DNA of 64,000 bases from Leifsonia sp. SCN 70-46 (GCA_001725325.1 MEFY01000002.1:1863559-1927558); one strand, 5' to 3'; counted from the stretch's first letter, positions 44,431-54,086 are shown. Notes: generated by a model not told the origin, from the sequence alone. Made by a program: numbers and translations.

Positions 44431-45128
44431 GCCGCGTGGCGCCCGTGCGGGCGCGCCCCTAGCACGCCGTCCCTGATGTCGATGACGCGGTCGGCTACCG
44501 ACGCCATCTTCGGGTCGTGCGTCGAGACGATCGCGGCGACGCCCTCGTCGTGCACGAGGCCCGAGATGAGGTCCATCATCGCCTCGGCCGTGAGGCTGTC
44601 GAGCTGGCCCGTGGGCTCGTCGGCGATGAGCAGCCGGGGCCGGTTGGCGAGCGCGCGGGCGATGCCGACGCGCTGCTGCTGCCCGCCCGAGAGCTCCCCG
44701 GGGCGCTGGTTGGCGTGGCCCTCGAGGCCGACGCGCGCGAGCAGCGCGGCGACGCGCGCGTCGCGCTCCGCGACCGTCGTGCCGAGGATGCGCAGCGGCA
44801 GCTCCACGTTCTCCGCCGCCGACAGGTGGGGGATGAGCGCGAACGCCTGGAACACGTAGCCGATCGTGGAGCGCCGCAGCCGCACCCACTCGTCGGGGGC
44901 GGCGCGCGTGACATCCGTGCCCCCGATGCTGAGCGTGCCGGCGTCGGAGCTGTCGAGCCCGCCGAGCAGGTTGAGCAGCGTGGTCTTGCCCGAGCCCGAG
45001 GGCCCGCGCAGCACGACGAGCTCGCCCGCGCGCAGCTCGAGGGTCGCGCCGGTGAGGGCGTGCGTGGCGGTCTCGCCCGATCCGTAGGTGCGACTCAGGC
45101 CCTGGGCGCTCACGACGATGTCGGTCAC
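44427..45128 (-). CDS. ABC transporter ATPase, MacB/LolD type
   Basis: 233 residues from GTG 45128, overlapping the preceding ATPase gene by 4 bp. Walker A is [17 protein letters not shown] near 40, the signature [16 protein letters not shown] near 144, Walker [14 protein letters not shown] and the H-loop [17 protein letters not shown] follow. The GGLD(S)xDxG and RSTIGYVFQ segments are typical of MacB/LolD-type exporters. With the other ATPase and two FtsX-like permeases it forms a four-gene operon for export or lipoprotein release. The substrate is unknown. Confidence 0.9.
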
Positions 45129-46024
45129 GGCGCCTCCTCTCCGTCGGGGCGGCTCGGTCGCACCTCGACGCGGTCGGTCTCGAGGTCGAGCCGCACGCGG
45201 TCCTTGAGCCCGAGGGCCGTGAGGTACTCCTGCGGCAGCTGGAGCCGGCCCACGCGGTCGAGCACGGCGAACTCCTCGGCGTGCTGCACCGCCCGCCCGA
45301 ACTCGTCGGAGCGCGTGGACCGGTGCGTCTCGGTGGAGGTGCGCCCGTCGCGGATCTGCACCGTGCGCCGCACGTGCGACGACACTCCCGCGTCGTGCGT
45401 GACGATGAGCACCGTGACGCCGAGGCGCTGGTTGACGTCGCGCATGGCCTCGAGCACGAGCTCGGAGTTGAGCGCGTCGAGCTCGCCCGTGGGCTCGTCG
45501 GCGAAGAGCACCTCGGGCTCGTTGGCGAGGGCGACCGCGATGGCCGCGCGCTGCTGCTGGCCGCCCGAGAGCTGGCCGGGCAGGCGGTCGGCGAGGTCGG
45601 CGATGCCGAGCGGCTCGAGGACGGCCCCGATGCGCTCCCGCCGGTCCCGCGACGGGTAGGCGGCGACCGCGAGGGCCGTCGCGACGTTCTCGGCGACCGT
45701 GAAGTAGGGGATGAGGTTGCGGGCGGTCTGCTGCCACACGAACCCGACCGTGCGGCGCCGGTAGGCGGTGCGCTCCGCGCCGCGCATCGTGAGGAGGTCG
45801 TGCCCCGCGACGCGCGCGCGGCCCGCCGTCGGCACGTCGAGGCCGGAGAGGATCGACAGGAGCGTCGACTTGCCCGACCCGGAGGCGCCCACGATCGCGG
45901 TGAGCTCGCCGCGCTCGACGCGCAGCGTGAGGCCCTGCAGCGCCTGCACCTCGACGCCCTCCGCGGAGAAGATGCGCACGAGGTCGACGCACTCGATGTG
46001 CGGGGTGTCGGTTGTCGCGGTCAT
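45125..46024 (-). CDS. ABC transporter ATPase with AbrB-like C-terminal extension
   Basis: 299 residues. Walker A GASGSGKSTLLSILSGL near 46, signature [16 protein letters not shown] near 148, Walker B VLFADEPTGELDALNS and H-loop VTHDAGVSS are intact. Unusually, after the ATPase the protein goes on for about 70 residues, ending FAVLDRVGRLQLPQEYLTALGL-KDRVRLDLETDRVEV (residues 252-288). This reads like an AbrB/SpoVT swapped-hairpin strand-turn-strand. It overlaps both neighbouring genes by 4 bp. It is the second ATPase of the export cluster. Confidence 0.85.
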   Translation of the reverse strand: MTATTDTPHIECVDLVRIFSAEGVEVQALQGLTLRVERGELTAIVGASGSGKSTLLSILSGLDVPTAGRARVAGHDLLTMRGAERTAYRRRTVGFVWQQTARNLIPYFTVAENVATALAVAAYPSRDRRERIGAVLEPLGIADLADRLPGQLSGGQQQRAAIAVALANEPEVLFADEPTGELDALNSELVLEAMRDVNQRLGVTVLIVTHDAGVSSHVRRTVQIRDGRTSTETHRSTRSDEFGRAVQHAEEFAVLDRVGRLQLPQEYLTALGLKDRVRLDLETDRVEVRPSRPDGEEAP

Positions 46025-48657
46025 TCCGCTCCCATCCTTACTGCTGCTGAGGCGCTGAGTCGACGGGCGACGGCGGACGTGAGCGCGCCCGTGCCCACGA
46101 CGACGGCGGCGAAGACGGCCGCGGTCGCGGCGACGAGGAGCCACGGGACCGTCGCGTCGATCGGGGCGGAGCCGCCCACGACCGAGCGCAGGTCGACGAG
46201 GGCGCCCACGGCGGCGGCGAGCCCGATGCCGAAGGCCGTGCCCGCCACGAGGGCCGTGATGGTCACGGGCGCGAGCTCCCACGCGAGCACGCCGCGCAGC
46301 TGCCGGCGCGTCATGCCGATGAGCGCGAGCACGCCGAGCGTGCGGGCACGACCCGCCGCCGCTCCCAGCGCTCCGAGGGCGACGGCGAGCACGCACAGCG
46401 CGAGCGAGAGTCCCGCGGCGGCGAGCAGGGCGCCCGTGAGCCCCGCGATGGCGGGGCGGGCGGCGGCATCCTCGACGAGGTCGGCCGTGTCGACCACGAG
46501 CACGCGCGAGCGGTCCGCGTCGCGCTGGGCCTCGGTCACGAGGTCGCCGACGCGGTCGGCGGTCGCGGCGATGTCGGCGCCCGGGGTCGTCGCGATGAGG
46601 GCCGAGTCCCACGTGGCATCCTCGCCGAGGACGGCCTCCTTGTCGGCGATGTCGGCGAGCACCCACTGCCGGGCGAGGCCCGGGAGCGCGCGCACGGGCA
46701 CCGTGCCGACCGCCGTCACCGCGTGGCCGTCGAGGGCCGTGTCGCCGAGGCCGCGGTCGGCGATGTCGGCCGAGACGAGGATGCTGCCCGCCGCGAGCTC
46801 GGGCAGGTCGGGCCGCACGTCGTGCAGGGCCGCGGTGTCGGCGAACACGACGGTCACGTGCGGCCGGTCGAGCCCGAACACGATCTCGACGCCCGGGACC
46901 GTGTCGAGCGCCGCGGCGGCGCGCACCCCCTCCATCCCGGCGAGGGCCGCGGGGTCGATGCCCGGTGCCTCGACCCGGATGTCCGCGCCCGTCTCGCTCG
47001 CCGCGGCCGTGGCGAGCCCCGCCGTGACCGTCGAGGCGAGCACGAGGGAGAACACGGCGGACGAGACGCCCACGACCATGGCGAGCACCGAGCCGAACGC
47101 CGCGGCGTTGGCGCGCACGGATCCGGTCGCGCCCACGAGGCCGACGGGGCTCGACCCCGCACGCGCTGCGCGCTGCAGCAGCAGGAGCGGCAGCGGGTAG
47201 AGGCGCAGCACGACCACGCACACGACGAGGGAGAGCAGGAGCGGGGTTGCCGCGAGCAGCGGGTCGACGCCGCCGCCTGCCGTCGTCACGAGCCCCCGCC
47301 GCAGCAGGAGGAAGAGGGCGAGGGCGGCGACGCCCATGACGGAGAGCTCGACCACCCACCGGACGCGACCGCCCCTCGCGCCGAGGTCGGGGCGCGCACC
47401 GCCCGCGCGCAGCGGGCTCGTCACGAACAGCACGGGGACGGCGAGGGCGATGAGCACGGGCGCGACGAGGGTCGCGGGTCCCGGGTCGGCGGGGATGAGC
47501 AGCACGGCGGTGAGCAGGCCGAGCGCGGCCGCGGGCAGCGCGATGAGCATGCCCTCGACGAGGAGGGTGCCGCGTGCCTGCGCGGGGCTCGCGCCGCGCG
47601 AGAGGGCGAGCAGGAGCGTGGTGCGCCGCCGCTCGAGCACGGCCCGCACCCCCAGGGACAGCACCGCGAGCAGGGCGCCGAGCGGCGCCGAGCCCGCGAG
47701 GGCGAGCACGGCCGAGACCGTCGAGACCGTCGCGACGACGCGGTCGAGGGCGTTCGGCAGCCCGGTCTCGAACACGAGCGCCTCGCCGCTCGGCAGGTAG
47801 AGGCCGAGCGTCGCCGCGCGGCGCAGCTGGTCGCTCAGGGCGGGTACGTCGGCGAAGGTGAGCCCGTCGGGCACGAGCGGGTACCAGGCGCGCAACTCGG
47901 AGCGCTGCAGCTGCACCCCCAGCCCCGCGGCCGAGAGCGGGTCGACGAACGCGGCGCCGCGCACGGTCGTGAGCGCGCTCGGCCGGTCGATGACCGTCGC
48001 GGCCTGCAGCTCGCGCGCGTGCACCCAGTAGGGGTCGGACGCGTCGATGGGCACGTAGACCGCGCTCACCACGAGGGGCGCGTCGAAGTAGGTGACGACG
48101 TCGCCCACGGCGAACCCGGCCTGCTCCGCGTAGTCCTGCGAGATCGCGATCTGCATCGGCTCGCCGCTCTCGCGCGACCACGCCTGCGGCGCCGTGCCGT
48201 CGACGATCGTCACGCGGTCCTGCCAGTGCAGGTCGACGGCGAGGCCGAGCACGGGCTGCACGCGCACGCGCGGCTCGGCGAGCGTCACGAGGTCGGGCGG
48301 CAGGAGCGCCATCCAGGTGCCGGCGCCCAGGGAGCGTGAGAGCGGCTGCTCGAACGTGTCCGGCACCCGCGCGAGCACGGTGTCCGTCGAGCCGAACACC
48401 TGCTCGGCGGAGGTCGGGCGCACGGTGTCGAGCACGCCGAACGTCCCCGTGCCGTAGAGGTCGGTGGTCGAGGTGGGCAGGCGCGAGAGCTGCTGCTGCA
48501 GCTCGGCGTCCGAGAGCACGGAGAGCGCGCGGGGGAGCAGCGCGGCGACCGCGACGGCGAGCCCGACGAGCACCGCGAGCGCGATCGACGTCGACGAGCG
48601 CGCGCGCAGATGCCGCGCCACGAGGCCGACGGTGCCCGTCGTCGAGCGCCGGCTCAT
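46021..48657 (-). CDS. FtsX-like ABC permease
   Basis: 878 residues from ATG 48657, which overlaps the preceding permease stop (ATGA). The first helix is SIALAVLVGLAVAVAALLPRALSVL, followed by a large extracellular domain, then clustered helices such as VATVSTVSAVLALAGSAPLGALLAVLSLGV and AALGLLTAVLLIPADPG. A second FtsX block near the C-terminus includes LTGALLAAAGLSLALCVLAVALGALGAAAGRARTLGVLALIGM, with the GMTRRQL coupling region. It would export or extract an unidentified substrate with the two ATPases. Confidence 0.87.
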   Translation of the reverse strand: MSRRSTTGTVGLVARHLRARSSTSIALAVLVGLAVAVAALLPRALSVLSDAELQQQLSRLPTSTTDLYGTGTFGVLDTVRPTSAEQVFGSTDTVLARVPDTFEQPLSRSLGAGTWMALLPPDLVTLAEPRVRVQPVLGLAVDLHWQDRVTIVDGTAPQAWSRESGEPMQIAISQDYAEQAGFAVGDVVTYFDAPLVVSAVYVPIDASDPYWVHARELQAATVIDRPSALTTVRGAAFVDPLSAAGLGVQLQRSELRAWYPLVPDGLTFADVPALSDQLRRAATLGLYLPSGEALVFETGLPNALDRVVATVSTVSAVLALAGSAPLGALLAVLSLGVRAVLERRRTTLLLALSRGASPAQARGTLLVEGMLIALPAAALGLLTAVLLIPADPGPATLVAPVLIALAVPVLFVTSPLRAGGARPDLGARGGRVRWVVELSVMGVAALALFLLLRRGLVTTAGGGVDPLLAATPLLLSLVVCVVVLRLYPLPLLLLQRAARAGSSPVGLVGATGSVRANAAAFGSVLAMVVGVSSAVFSLVLASTVTAGLATAAASETGADIRVEAPGIDPAALAGMEGVRAAAALDTVPGVEIVFGLDRPHVTVVFADTAALHDVRPDLPELAAGSILVSADIADRGLGDTALDGHAVTAVGTVPVRALPGLARQWVLADIADKEAVLGEDATWDSALIATTPGADIAATADRVGDLVTEAQRDADRSRVLVVDTADLVEDAAARPAIAGLTGALLAAAGLSLALCVLAVALGALGAAAGRARTLGVLALIGMTRRQLRGVLAWELAPVTITALVAGTAFGIGLAAAVGALVDLRSVVGGSAPIDATVPWLLVAATAAVFAAVVVGTGALTSAVARRLSASAAVRMGAE

Positions 48658-51605
48658 CGCGCGGCCCTCCTGCCGTACACGGCGAGCAGGATGCCCATGG
48701 CGCAGCACAGCGCCGCGAGGCCGATCCCGAGCCCGAGGGGCTGCACCCCCACGGTCGTGGCGAGCGCGCCGTACGCGCCCGGGACGGCCGCGCGCGCGAG
48801 GGCGGGGATCGTGAGCACGGTCACGACGACGCCCGCGAGCAGGCCCACGACGACGCCCACCACGAGCACCGACCCGAGCTCGAGACGCCGGGACGCGGAG
48901 AGCTCACGGTCCGAGACGCCGAGCGCGCGCAGGACGAGCACCTCGCCTCGTCGCGACCTCGCCTGCGACCCGGCGACCGCGACGAGGGCGACCATCGCGA
49001 GGATGCCCGCCCCGGTCGCCCCGATCCACAGCGCCGTGGCGGCCGACGAGAGGATGCCGCGGTCCGCGTCGACGGTGAGCGAGCGCGCGGTCACCCCGCT
49101 CGGGAGTGCCGAGCGCAGCTGCGCGAGTGCGGCCGTGGGGTCGTCGGACCCCACCCACGCCGTCGAGGGCGAGGGGGTGTCGTAGTAGAGCTTCGCGCGC
49201 AGCGACTCGACGACGCGGGCGTCGAGCAGCACGGCGGACTCGGTGTCGGCGCCCGGCACGGCGGGGATGATCCCGGCGACGACGCACGCGAACGCGGGCA
49301 GGCGCGCGTCGAGGGCGATCGGCACGACGTCCCCCACGCGGATGCCCGCGGTCTCGGCGAGGGCGCTCGAGACGAGCACGGGCGGGCGCACCTCGTCGGT
49401 CGCGTCGCCGAGCAGCGGCGCGAGCCGCACCCGGAGGAGGCCGTCGGCGTTGCGGAAGCCCGCGCCCGTGGGGGAGGGCGTGACCTCGGCGAGAGTCGGG
49501 TCGAAGCCCGTCTGCGACCACCCGTCGCCGAGGGCGACGTCGACGCCGTCGACCGTCAGGGTGTCGAGGCGGAACGACCCGGGGCCGTCCGGCGGCAGGT
49601 CGACGACGAGGGCGAGGATGCGCCAGCCGCCGTCGCCCTCCGGAAGGGTGCCCCGCCCGTCGTCGAGGCGCACCTCGTGCTGCACGCCGAGCTCGTCGGC
49701 GAGCACGAGGGTGAGCCCGACGGGCACGTCAGAGTTCGTGGTCGTCGTCACCACGACCTCGCGCAGCCCCGCGGGGATGACGGGGCCCTCGAGCTGCGCC
49801 GTGACCGTCTCCGCCGCCGACGCCGGGTCGAACACGCCGCCCGCCGTCGTGGCGAGGGCCGTGAGCGCCGTCGGCGTCGCGGCGACCAGCGCCGCGGGCG
49901 TCTCGCCCACGACGACGTGCTCCGCGTAGACCGACGCGAGGCGCGAGACGCCGTCGGTGGCCGCGATGGCGGAGAGCACGTAGTCCGTGAGGTCGGTGCG
50001 GCCCTGGGCGACCGTGAGCACGGAGCCCGCGCGCAGGGCGCTCGTGGAGGTGTAGGCCGTGTCCCAGGTCTGCGCGTAGCCCGCCGCGAGCGTGAGCTGG
50101 CCGCACGCCAGGGCGCACAGCACGAGCGGGGCCGCGAGCGCGCGCATCCTGCGGGACAGGGTGCGCGGCACGAGGGCGAGGCCGCGGGAGCGTCGGGCGC
50201 GGGAGTCGAGGCCGCGCGCGAGGAGCGGCGCCGCGCTCACGGCGAGGGTCACGAGCGCGAGCAGCGCGAGGGCGGGGGAGACGACGGCGACGGGGTCGAC
50301 CTCGAGGGCCCCGGAGCGCCCGGGCGTGAGCGGAGAGCCGTAGAGCAGCAGCTGCCACGTCGAGAGCGCCGCCGCGAGGGTCAGCAGCACGGGACCGGCG
50401 ACGCCCGTGACCCGGAGCACGCGACCGCCCTCCTCCGGTGCCTCGCGCCCCGCGATCGACCGCACGGCCAGGAGCGTCGTCGCGCCGAAGGCGAGCGCTG
50501 CCGCGAGCGCCACCGCGGCGGGCGCCGCCCACACGGCCGGACCGAGGAGCGCGGGGTCGCGCCCGAGCAGGAGCGCCGCCGCGACGGCCCCCGCCGCCGC
50601 GCCCACGGCGGAGACCGCGACGGCCTCGACCGTGGCGGTGAGCGTGAGGCGCGGCGCCGTGTCGCCGCGCGACCACAGCAGCAGCCACTCCGAGCCGCGC
50701 AGCGACGCGAGCAGCCGGGCGAGCTGGACGAGCGTGAGGATCGCGATCGCGGCGACGACGAGCAGCGTGACGGGCGCCACGGCCGCGAGCGCGTCCACGG
50801 TCGCCTGGGTGCTCGTCGCCGAGCTCGCGAACCGCCCGTTGAGGTCCAGCCCGTTGACGTCGAAGCCCCCGTCGGCGCGCAGGGCGTCGGCGATGTTCCG
50901 CCACACGCCCACGATGACGGCGAGGTCGCCCGCCTGCAGGCTCTCGACGACGGGCACGATCGTCCAGTTCGTGCGGGTCTGCGCCCCGATCGCCGCGAGC
51001 GCGGACTCGTCGACGACGACGGGCCCGCGCACGCCAGCGTCGATGCCGTCGAGCAGGCGCGGCGAGTCGAGCCAGCGCGGGTCGTCCGGGTCGGCGGCCC
51101 GCCACGTGGCGGCGACGGTGAGCGTCGCGCCGCCCACCGTGACCACGTCGCCGGGCGCGAGCCCGAGGCCGTCAGCGGCGTCGGCCTGCACGGCGGCCTC
51201 GTCCGCGCCGGACGGCCACGTGCCCGCGACGAGGTCGGCGTGGGTGGGCAGGTCGGGCAGGCTCGCGACGTAGGCCTTGACGCCGAGCGACGTCGCCACG
51301 GGGTTGATCGCCTCGACGCTGCGGATGACAGCGAAGTCGAGCATCCTGCCGTCGGTGCTGAACGTGCGGGAGAGGAAGTCGCGCATGCGGGCGTCCTGCG
51401 CGACCGCGTCGGGCTCGCTCGTGAGCGAGAGCTCGAGCGCCCGGTCGCCGCCCGTGCGCTGGGCGAGCTGCGAACGCACACCGTCGGCCTCGGAGGAGGC
51501 GAGGAATCCGAGGGTGCCGAGCGCGACGCCGCTCGTGATGGCGCTCACGACGAGGAGGGCGGCGAACACGAGGGCGCGCTGGCGCATCCTCTTGAGCAGG
51601 AGCAC
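48654..51605 (-). CDS. FtsX-like ABC permease
   Basis: 983 residues from GTG 51605, which has GGAGGAG upstream; ATG 51587 is an alternative. The first helix is ALVFAALLVVSAITSGVALGTLGFLAS. A large outside domain and a helix cluster (PVTLLVVAAIAILTLVQLARLLASLRGSEWLLLWSRGDT) follow. The end has ALWIGATGAGILAMVALVAVAGSQARSRRGEVLVLRALGVSDRELSASRRLELGSVLVVGVVVGLLAGVVVTVLTI, where RALGVSDREL is the coupling helix. It leads the four-gene exporter operon. The two permeases are related in layout but differ in sequence. Confidence 0.87.
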   Translation of the reverse strand: MLLLKRMRQRALVFAALLVVSAITSGVALGTLGFLASSEADGVRSQLAQRTGGDRALELSLTSEPDAVAQDARMRDFLSRTFSTDGRMLDFAVIRSVEAINPVATSLGVKAYVASLPDLPTHADLVAGTWPSGADEAAVQADAADGLGLAPGDVVTVGGATLTVAATWRAADPDDPRWLDSPRLLDGIDAGVRGPVVVDESALAAIGAQTRTNWTIVPVVESLQAGDLAVIVGVWRNIADALRADGGFDVNGLDLNGRFASSATSTQATVDALAAVAPVTLLVVAAIAILTLVQLARLLASLRGSEWLLLWSRGDTAPRLTLTATVEAVAVSAVGAAAGAVAAALLLGRDPALLGPAVWAAPAAVALAAALAFGATTLLAVRSIAGREAPEEGGRVLRVTGVAGPVLLTLAAALSTWQLLLYGSPLTPGRSGALEVDPVAVVSPALALLALVTLAVSAAPLLARGLDSRARRSRGLALVPRTLSRRMRALAAPLVLCALACGQLTLAAGYAQTWDTAYTSTSALRAGSVLTVAQGRTDLTDYVLSAIAATDGVSRLASVYAEHVVVGETPAALVAATPTALTALATTAGGVFDPASAAETVTAQLEGPVIPAGLREVVVTTTTNSDVPVGLTLVLADELGVQHEVRLDDGRGTLPEGDGGWRILALVVDLPPDGPGSFRLDTLTVDGVDVALGDGWSQTGFDPTLAEVTPSPTGAGFRNADGLLRVRLAPLLGDATDEVRPPVLVSSALAETAGIRVGDVVPIALDARLPAFACVVAGIIPAVPGADTESAVLLDARVVESLRAKLYYDTPSPSTAWVGSDDPTAALAQLRSALPSGVTARSLTVDADRGILSSAATALWIGATGAGILAMVALVAVAGSQARSRRGEVLVLRALGVSDRELSASRRLELGSVLVVGVVVGLLAGVVVTVLTIPALARAAVPGAYGALATTVGVQPLGLGIGLAALCCAMGILLAVYGRRAAR

Positions 51606-51644
51606 GCGCCTCCTCCGGGTCGTCGTCGAACGGATCGTTCGAGA

Positions 51645-52055
51645 CTACGCGACCGCGACCGCGGCGATCGCCTCCACCTCGACGAGCTGGTCGGGGTAGC
51701 CCAGCACGGTGACGCCGAGGAGCGTGCTCGGAGCGTCGTGCTCCCCGAACCGGGACCGGACGACCCGCCACGCCGTCACGAGGTCCGCGCGTTCCGCGGA
51801 CGCGACGAGCACGCGCGTCTGCACCACGTCGGCGAGGGTCGCGCCCGCGGCGTCGAGCGCGGCCGCGAGGTTGTCCATGACCTGTGCGGCCTGCGCCGCG
51901 TGGTCGCCGGGAGCGACGATGCGACCCGCGTGGTCGAGCGGGCAGGCGCCCGCGAGGAACACGAGCCGGGTGCCGGGCTCCGGGGTCGCGGCGTACGCGT
52001 ACTCCGCGACGTCGGACAGGCGGTCGGAGCGGATGAGCCTCACGGTGTCGGACAT
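51645..52055 (-). CDS. RidA/YjgF-family protein
   Basis: 136 residues. The RidA-type core is visible: AYAATPEPGTRLVFLAGACPLDHAGRIVAPGDHAAQAAQVMDNLAAALDAAGATLADVVQTRVLVA (residues 21-86), ending STLLGVTVLGYPDQLVEVEAIA with the EAIA motif. Canonical RidA deaminases have an Arg in VVKTRVFL; here QTRVLV keeps the Arg. It would hydrolyse reactive enamine/imines, or act as a relative with another role. A TAGGTT box ends 6 nt before the ATG and includes the upstream gene's stop codon. Confidence 0.85.
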   Translation of the reverse strand: MSDTVRLIRSDRLSDVAEYAYAATPEPGTRLVFLAGACPLDHAGRIVAPGDHAAQAAQVMDNLAAALDAAGATLADVVQTRVLVASAERADLVTAWRVVRSRFGEHDAPSTLLGVTVLGYPDQLVEVEAIAAVAVA

Positions 52056-52064
52056 GGCTAGAAC

Positions 52065-52784
52065 CTAGCGCCAGCCCAGGCGGCCGCGCACCGCGGCCAC
52101 CGCGCGCGCGTCGAGGTCGAGCTCGCGCTCGGCGATGCGGAGCATGGCGCGCGCGCACTCCTCGACGGGCAGCTCCTGCGCAGCGACGAGCTCGGCGCCC
52201 AGCGCGGGATGCGCGAGCTCGAACCGCCGGCGCGGGTCGAGGGTGTCCGCGACCGACGTGCGCAGCAGGAGCAGGAGGTGGTCGAGGGCCAGGCCGCGCA
52301 CGGAGCTCGCGGCGGAGAGCGACTCACCGCGCCGCGCCCGTCCCACGCCGATGAGCAGGGCGGCGAGGAGCACCGCGGGGTCGCCCGCGAAGCCGGGAAG
52401 CGGCTTCGCGGCCACGGCCCGCATGACCTCGGTGAGGGCGGGGCCGCCGTAGGCGACGGACCAGTCGTTGGCGTGCCATCCCGCGAGCCCGTCGAGGTCG
52501 GTGACGCCGAACTCGACGACCGCGCCGTCGTCGTAGACCACCTTGAACCCGTCGTGGTGCTCGCGCGCCCACAGCGCGATGCCGTCGTGCCGCGGGAGCC
52601 ACGAGAGGTCGCGGCGCAGCGGCTCGACGTCGGCCGCGTCGGCGATGACGGCGACGTCGTGGTCCGACCACTCGTCGACGCGCGCGCGGTCGGCGGTCGA
52701 GCCCATGAGCACGAGCCCGGTGATGCGGGGGTCGCTCTCGCACGAGGCGATGAGCTCGGCCAGGTAGTCGTCGAACCGCGTCAT
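52065..52784 (-). CDS. Nucleotidyltransferase-domain protein (MNT/ANT type)
   Basis: 239 residues from ATG 52784, with AAAGGA 6 nt upstream. The polymerase-beta-like nucleotidyltransferase motif is LVLMGSTADRARVDEWSDHDVAVIAD (residues 24-49, GS-x10-D-x-D). A third carboxylate lies in AVVEFGVTDLD. The C-terminal half is helical (RGLALDHLLLLLRTSVADTLDPRRRFELAHP), as in minimal MNT/HEPN or aminoglycoside-nucleotidyltransferase relatives. The substrate is unknown. The neighbour, RidA, is transcribed from a box made of this gene's stop codon. Confidence 0.8.
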   Translation of the reverse strand: MTRFDDYLAELIASCESDPRITGLVLMGSTADRARVDEWSDHDVAVIADAADVEPLRRDLSWLPRHDGIALWAREHHDGFKVVYDDGAVVEFGVTDLDGLAGWHANDWSVAYGGPALTEVMRAVAAKPLPGFAGDPAVLLAALLIGVGRARRGESLSAASSVRGLALDHLLLLLRTSVADTLDPRRRFELAHPALGAELVAAQELPVEECARAMLRIAERELDLDARAVAAVRGRLGWR

Positions 52785-52798
52785 GAGGATCCTTTCGC

Positions 52799-52846
52799 TT
52801 GACGTCATCGTCACTTCATTTTATCGTTTATTTAGTTCTGAACAAA
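52799..52846 (+). promoter_or_regulatory. Promoter and palindromic operator of the ROK/sugar transporter operon
   Basis: TTGACG (52799-52804) and TATCGT (52822-52827) are 17 bp apart, a good promoter. The expected start point (near 52834) falls in the near-perfect palindrome TTAGTTC-T-GAACAAA (52832-52846). This fits autoregulation by the ROK protein. A weaker minus-strand TAAAAT (52823-52818) with TTTGTT could serve the nucleotidyltransferase gene. Confidence 0.6.
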
Positions 52847-52868
52847 GCCGATCAGGAAAGGCAGGACG

Positions 52869-54086
52869 ATGGCGTCTCGACCAGCAGCGCGCACCGACGT
52901 GAACCGTTCGGCGATCCTCGCGCACCTCGGCGCCCACGGACCCGCGAGCCGCGCCGACCTCGCGAGGGCCCTCAACGTCTCGCCCGCGCTCATGACGGCG
53001 CTCACCAAAGACCTCATCGCCGACGGCCTGCTCGTCGAGCTCGAGCACTCGCCGTCCCAGGGCGGCCGGCCCGCGAGGATGCTCGGCCTCGTGTCGTCCG
53101 CGGGCCGCGCCATCGGCGTGAAGGTCGTCGCCGACCACGCCGCGTTCGTCGAGGTGGGCATCGACGGCGCCGTGCGCCGCTCGGCGAGCGAGCCCTTCGA
53201 CGCCTCGTCCTCGACGTTCCTCGCCGACCTCACGGCGCTCCTGCGCCGGTTCATCGCGGGCGGCTCGAACGAGCCGCTGCTCGGCATCGGGGTCGGCGTG
53301 CCCGGAAGCGTCGACCGTCAGGGCAACGGCCTCGTCGACTCCTCCCAGCTCGGCTGGTCGCAGGTGCCCATCGGCGAGACGCTGCGCCGCGAGTTCGCGC
53401 TGCCCGTGCTCGTCGAGAACAACGTCAACGCGCTCGCCGTCGCGGAGCGCCTCTACGGGGTCGGCCGCCAGCACGAGAACTTCCTCGTCGTGACGATCGG
53501 CACGGGCGTCGGCGCGGGCATCGTCGTCGACGGCGTCGTGCTGCGCGGCACGGCGGGCGGGGCCGGCGAGATCGGCCACATCCCCGTGAGCGAGGACGGC
53601 CCCCTGTGCACGTGCGGCAACGTCGGCTGCCTCGAGGCGCACATCGGCGAGGCGGCGCTCGTGCGCGCCGCGCGCGAGCGCGGGGTGATCGGGGAGCGCA
53701 GCGGCATGTCCGCCCTGCGCGCCGAGGCCGACGCAGACAACCCCGCGGCCACCGCGATCTTCAGCGAGGCGGGCCACCGGCTCGGGCGCGCGCTCGCGGG
53801 CATCATCCACACCGTCGACCCGCAGATCGTCATCGTGCTCGGCGAGGGGACGGCCGCGTGGAAGCACTGGTCGTTCGGCTTCGAGCCCGCGCTGCGCGGC
53901 TCGCTCATCCCGTCGCGGCGGGGCGTCGGCGTCGCGGTCGAGACCTGGCAGGACGAGAGCTGGGCGCAGGGCGCCGCGGCCATCGTGCTCGCGACGCCCT
54001 TCGACTCCGACGGCCTCGCGGGAGACCAGGGCAGGCTCGTGCGCGAGCGGCTCGTCGAGCAGTCGTCGCCGCAGGACGTCTCGTGA
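52869..54086 (+). CDS. ROK-family transcriptional regulator (sugar-responsive)
   Basis: 405 residues. The N-terminal winged HTH is NRSAILAHLGAHGPASRADLARALNVSPALMTALTKDLIADGLLVE (residues 12-57). The ROK kinase-like domain starts GRAIGVKVVADHAAFVEVGIDG, contains GVGVPGSVDRQGNGLVDSSQLGW, ENNVNALAVAE and the zinc/ROK signature CTCGNVGCLEAH. A likely sugar-dependent repressor of this operon. It overlaps the first permease gene (GTGA). An operator covering its own transcription start supports autoregulation. Confidence 0.9.
   Translation: MASRPAARTDVNRSAILAHLGAHGPASRADLARALNVSPALMTALTKDLIADGLLVELEHSPSQGGRPARMLGLVSSAGRAIGVKVVADHAAFVEVGIDGAVRRSASEPFDASSSTFLADLTALLRRFIAGGSNEPLLGIGVGVPGSVDRQGNGLVDSSQLGWSQVPIGETLRREFALPVLVENNVNALAVAERLYGVGRQHENFLVVTIGTGVGAGIVVDGVVLRGTAGGAGEIGHIPVSEDGPLCTCGNVGCLEAHIGEAALVRAARERGVIGERSGMSALRAEADADNPAATAIFSEAGHRLGRALAGIIHTVDPQIVIVLGEGTAAWKHWSFGFEPALRGSLIPSRRGVGVAVETWQDESWAQGAAAIVLATPFDSDGLAGDQGRLVRERLVEQSSPQDVS

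Noticed and set aside
48336-52061. 1241-codon plus-strand open frame opposite the FtsX-type permease
   Set aside because: Composition is Arg/Glu/Ala-rich and antisense to a permease with clear helices.
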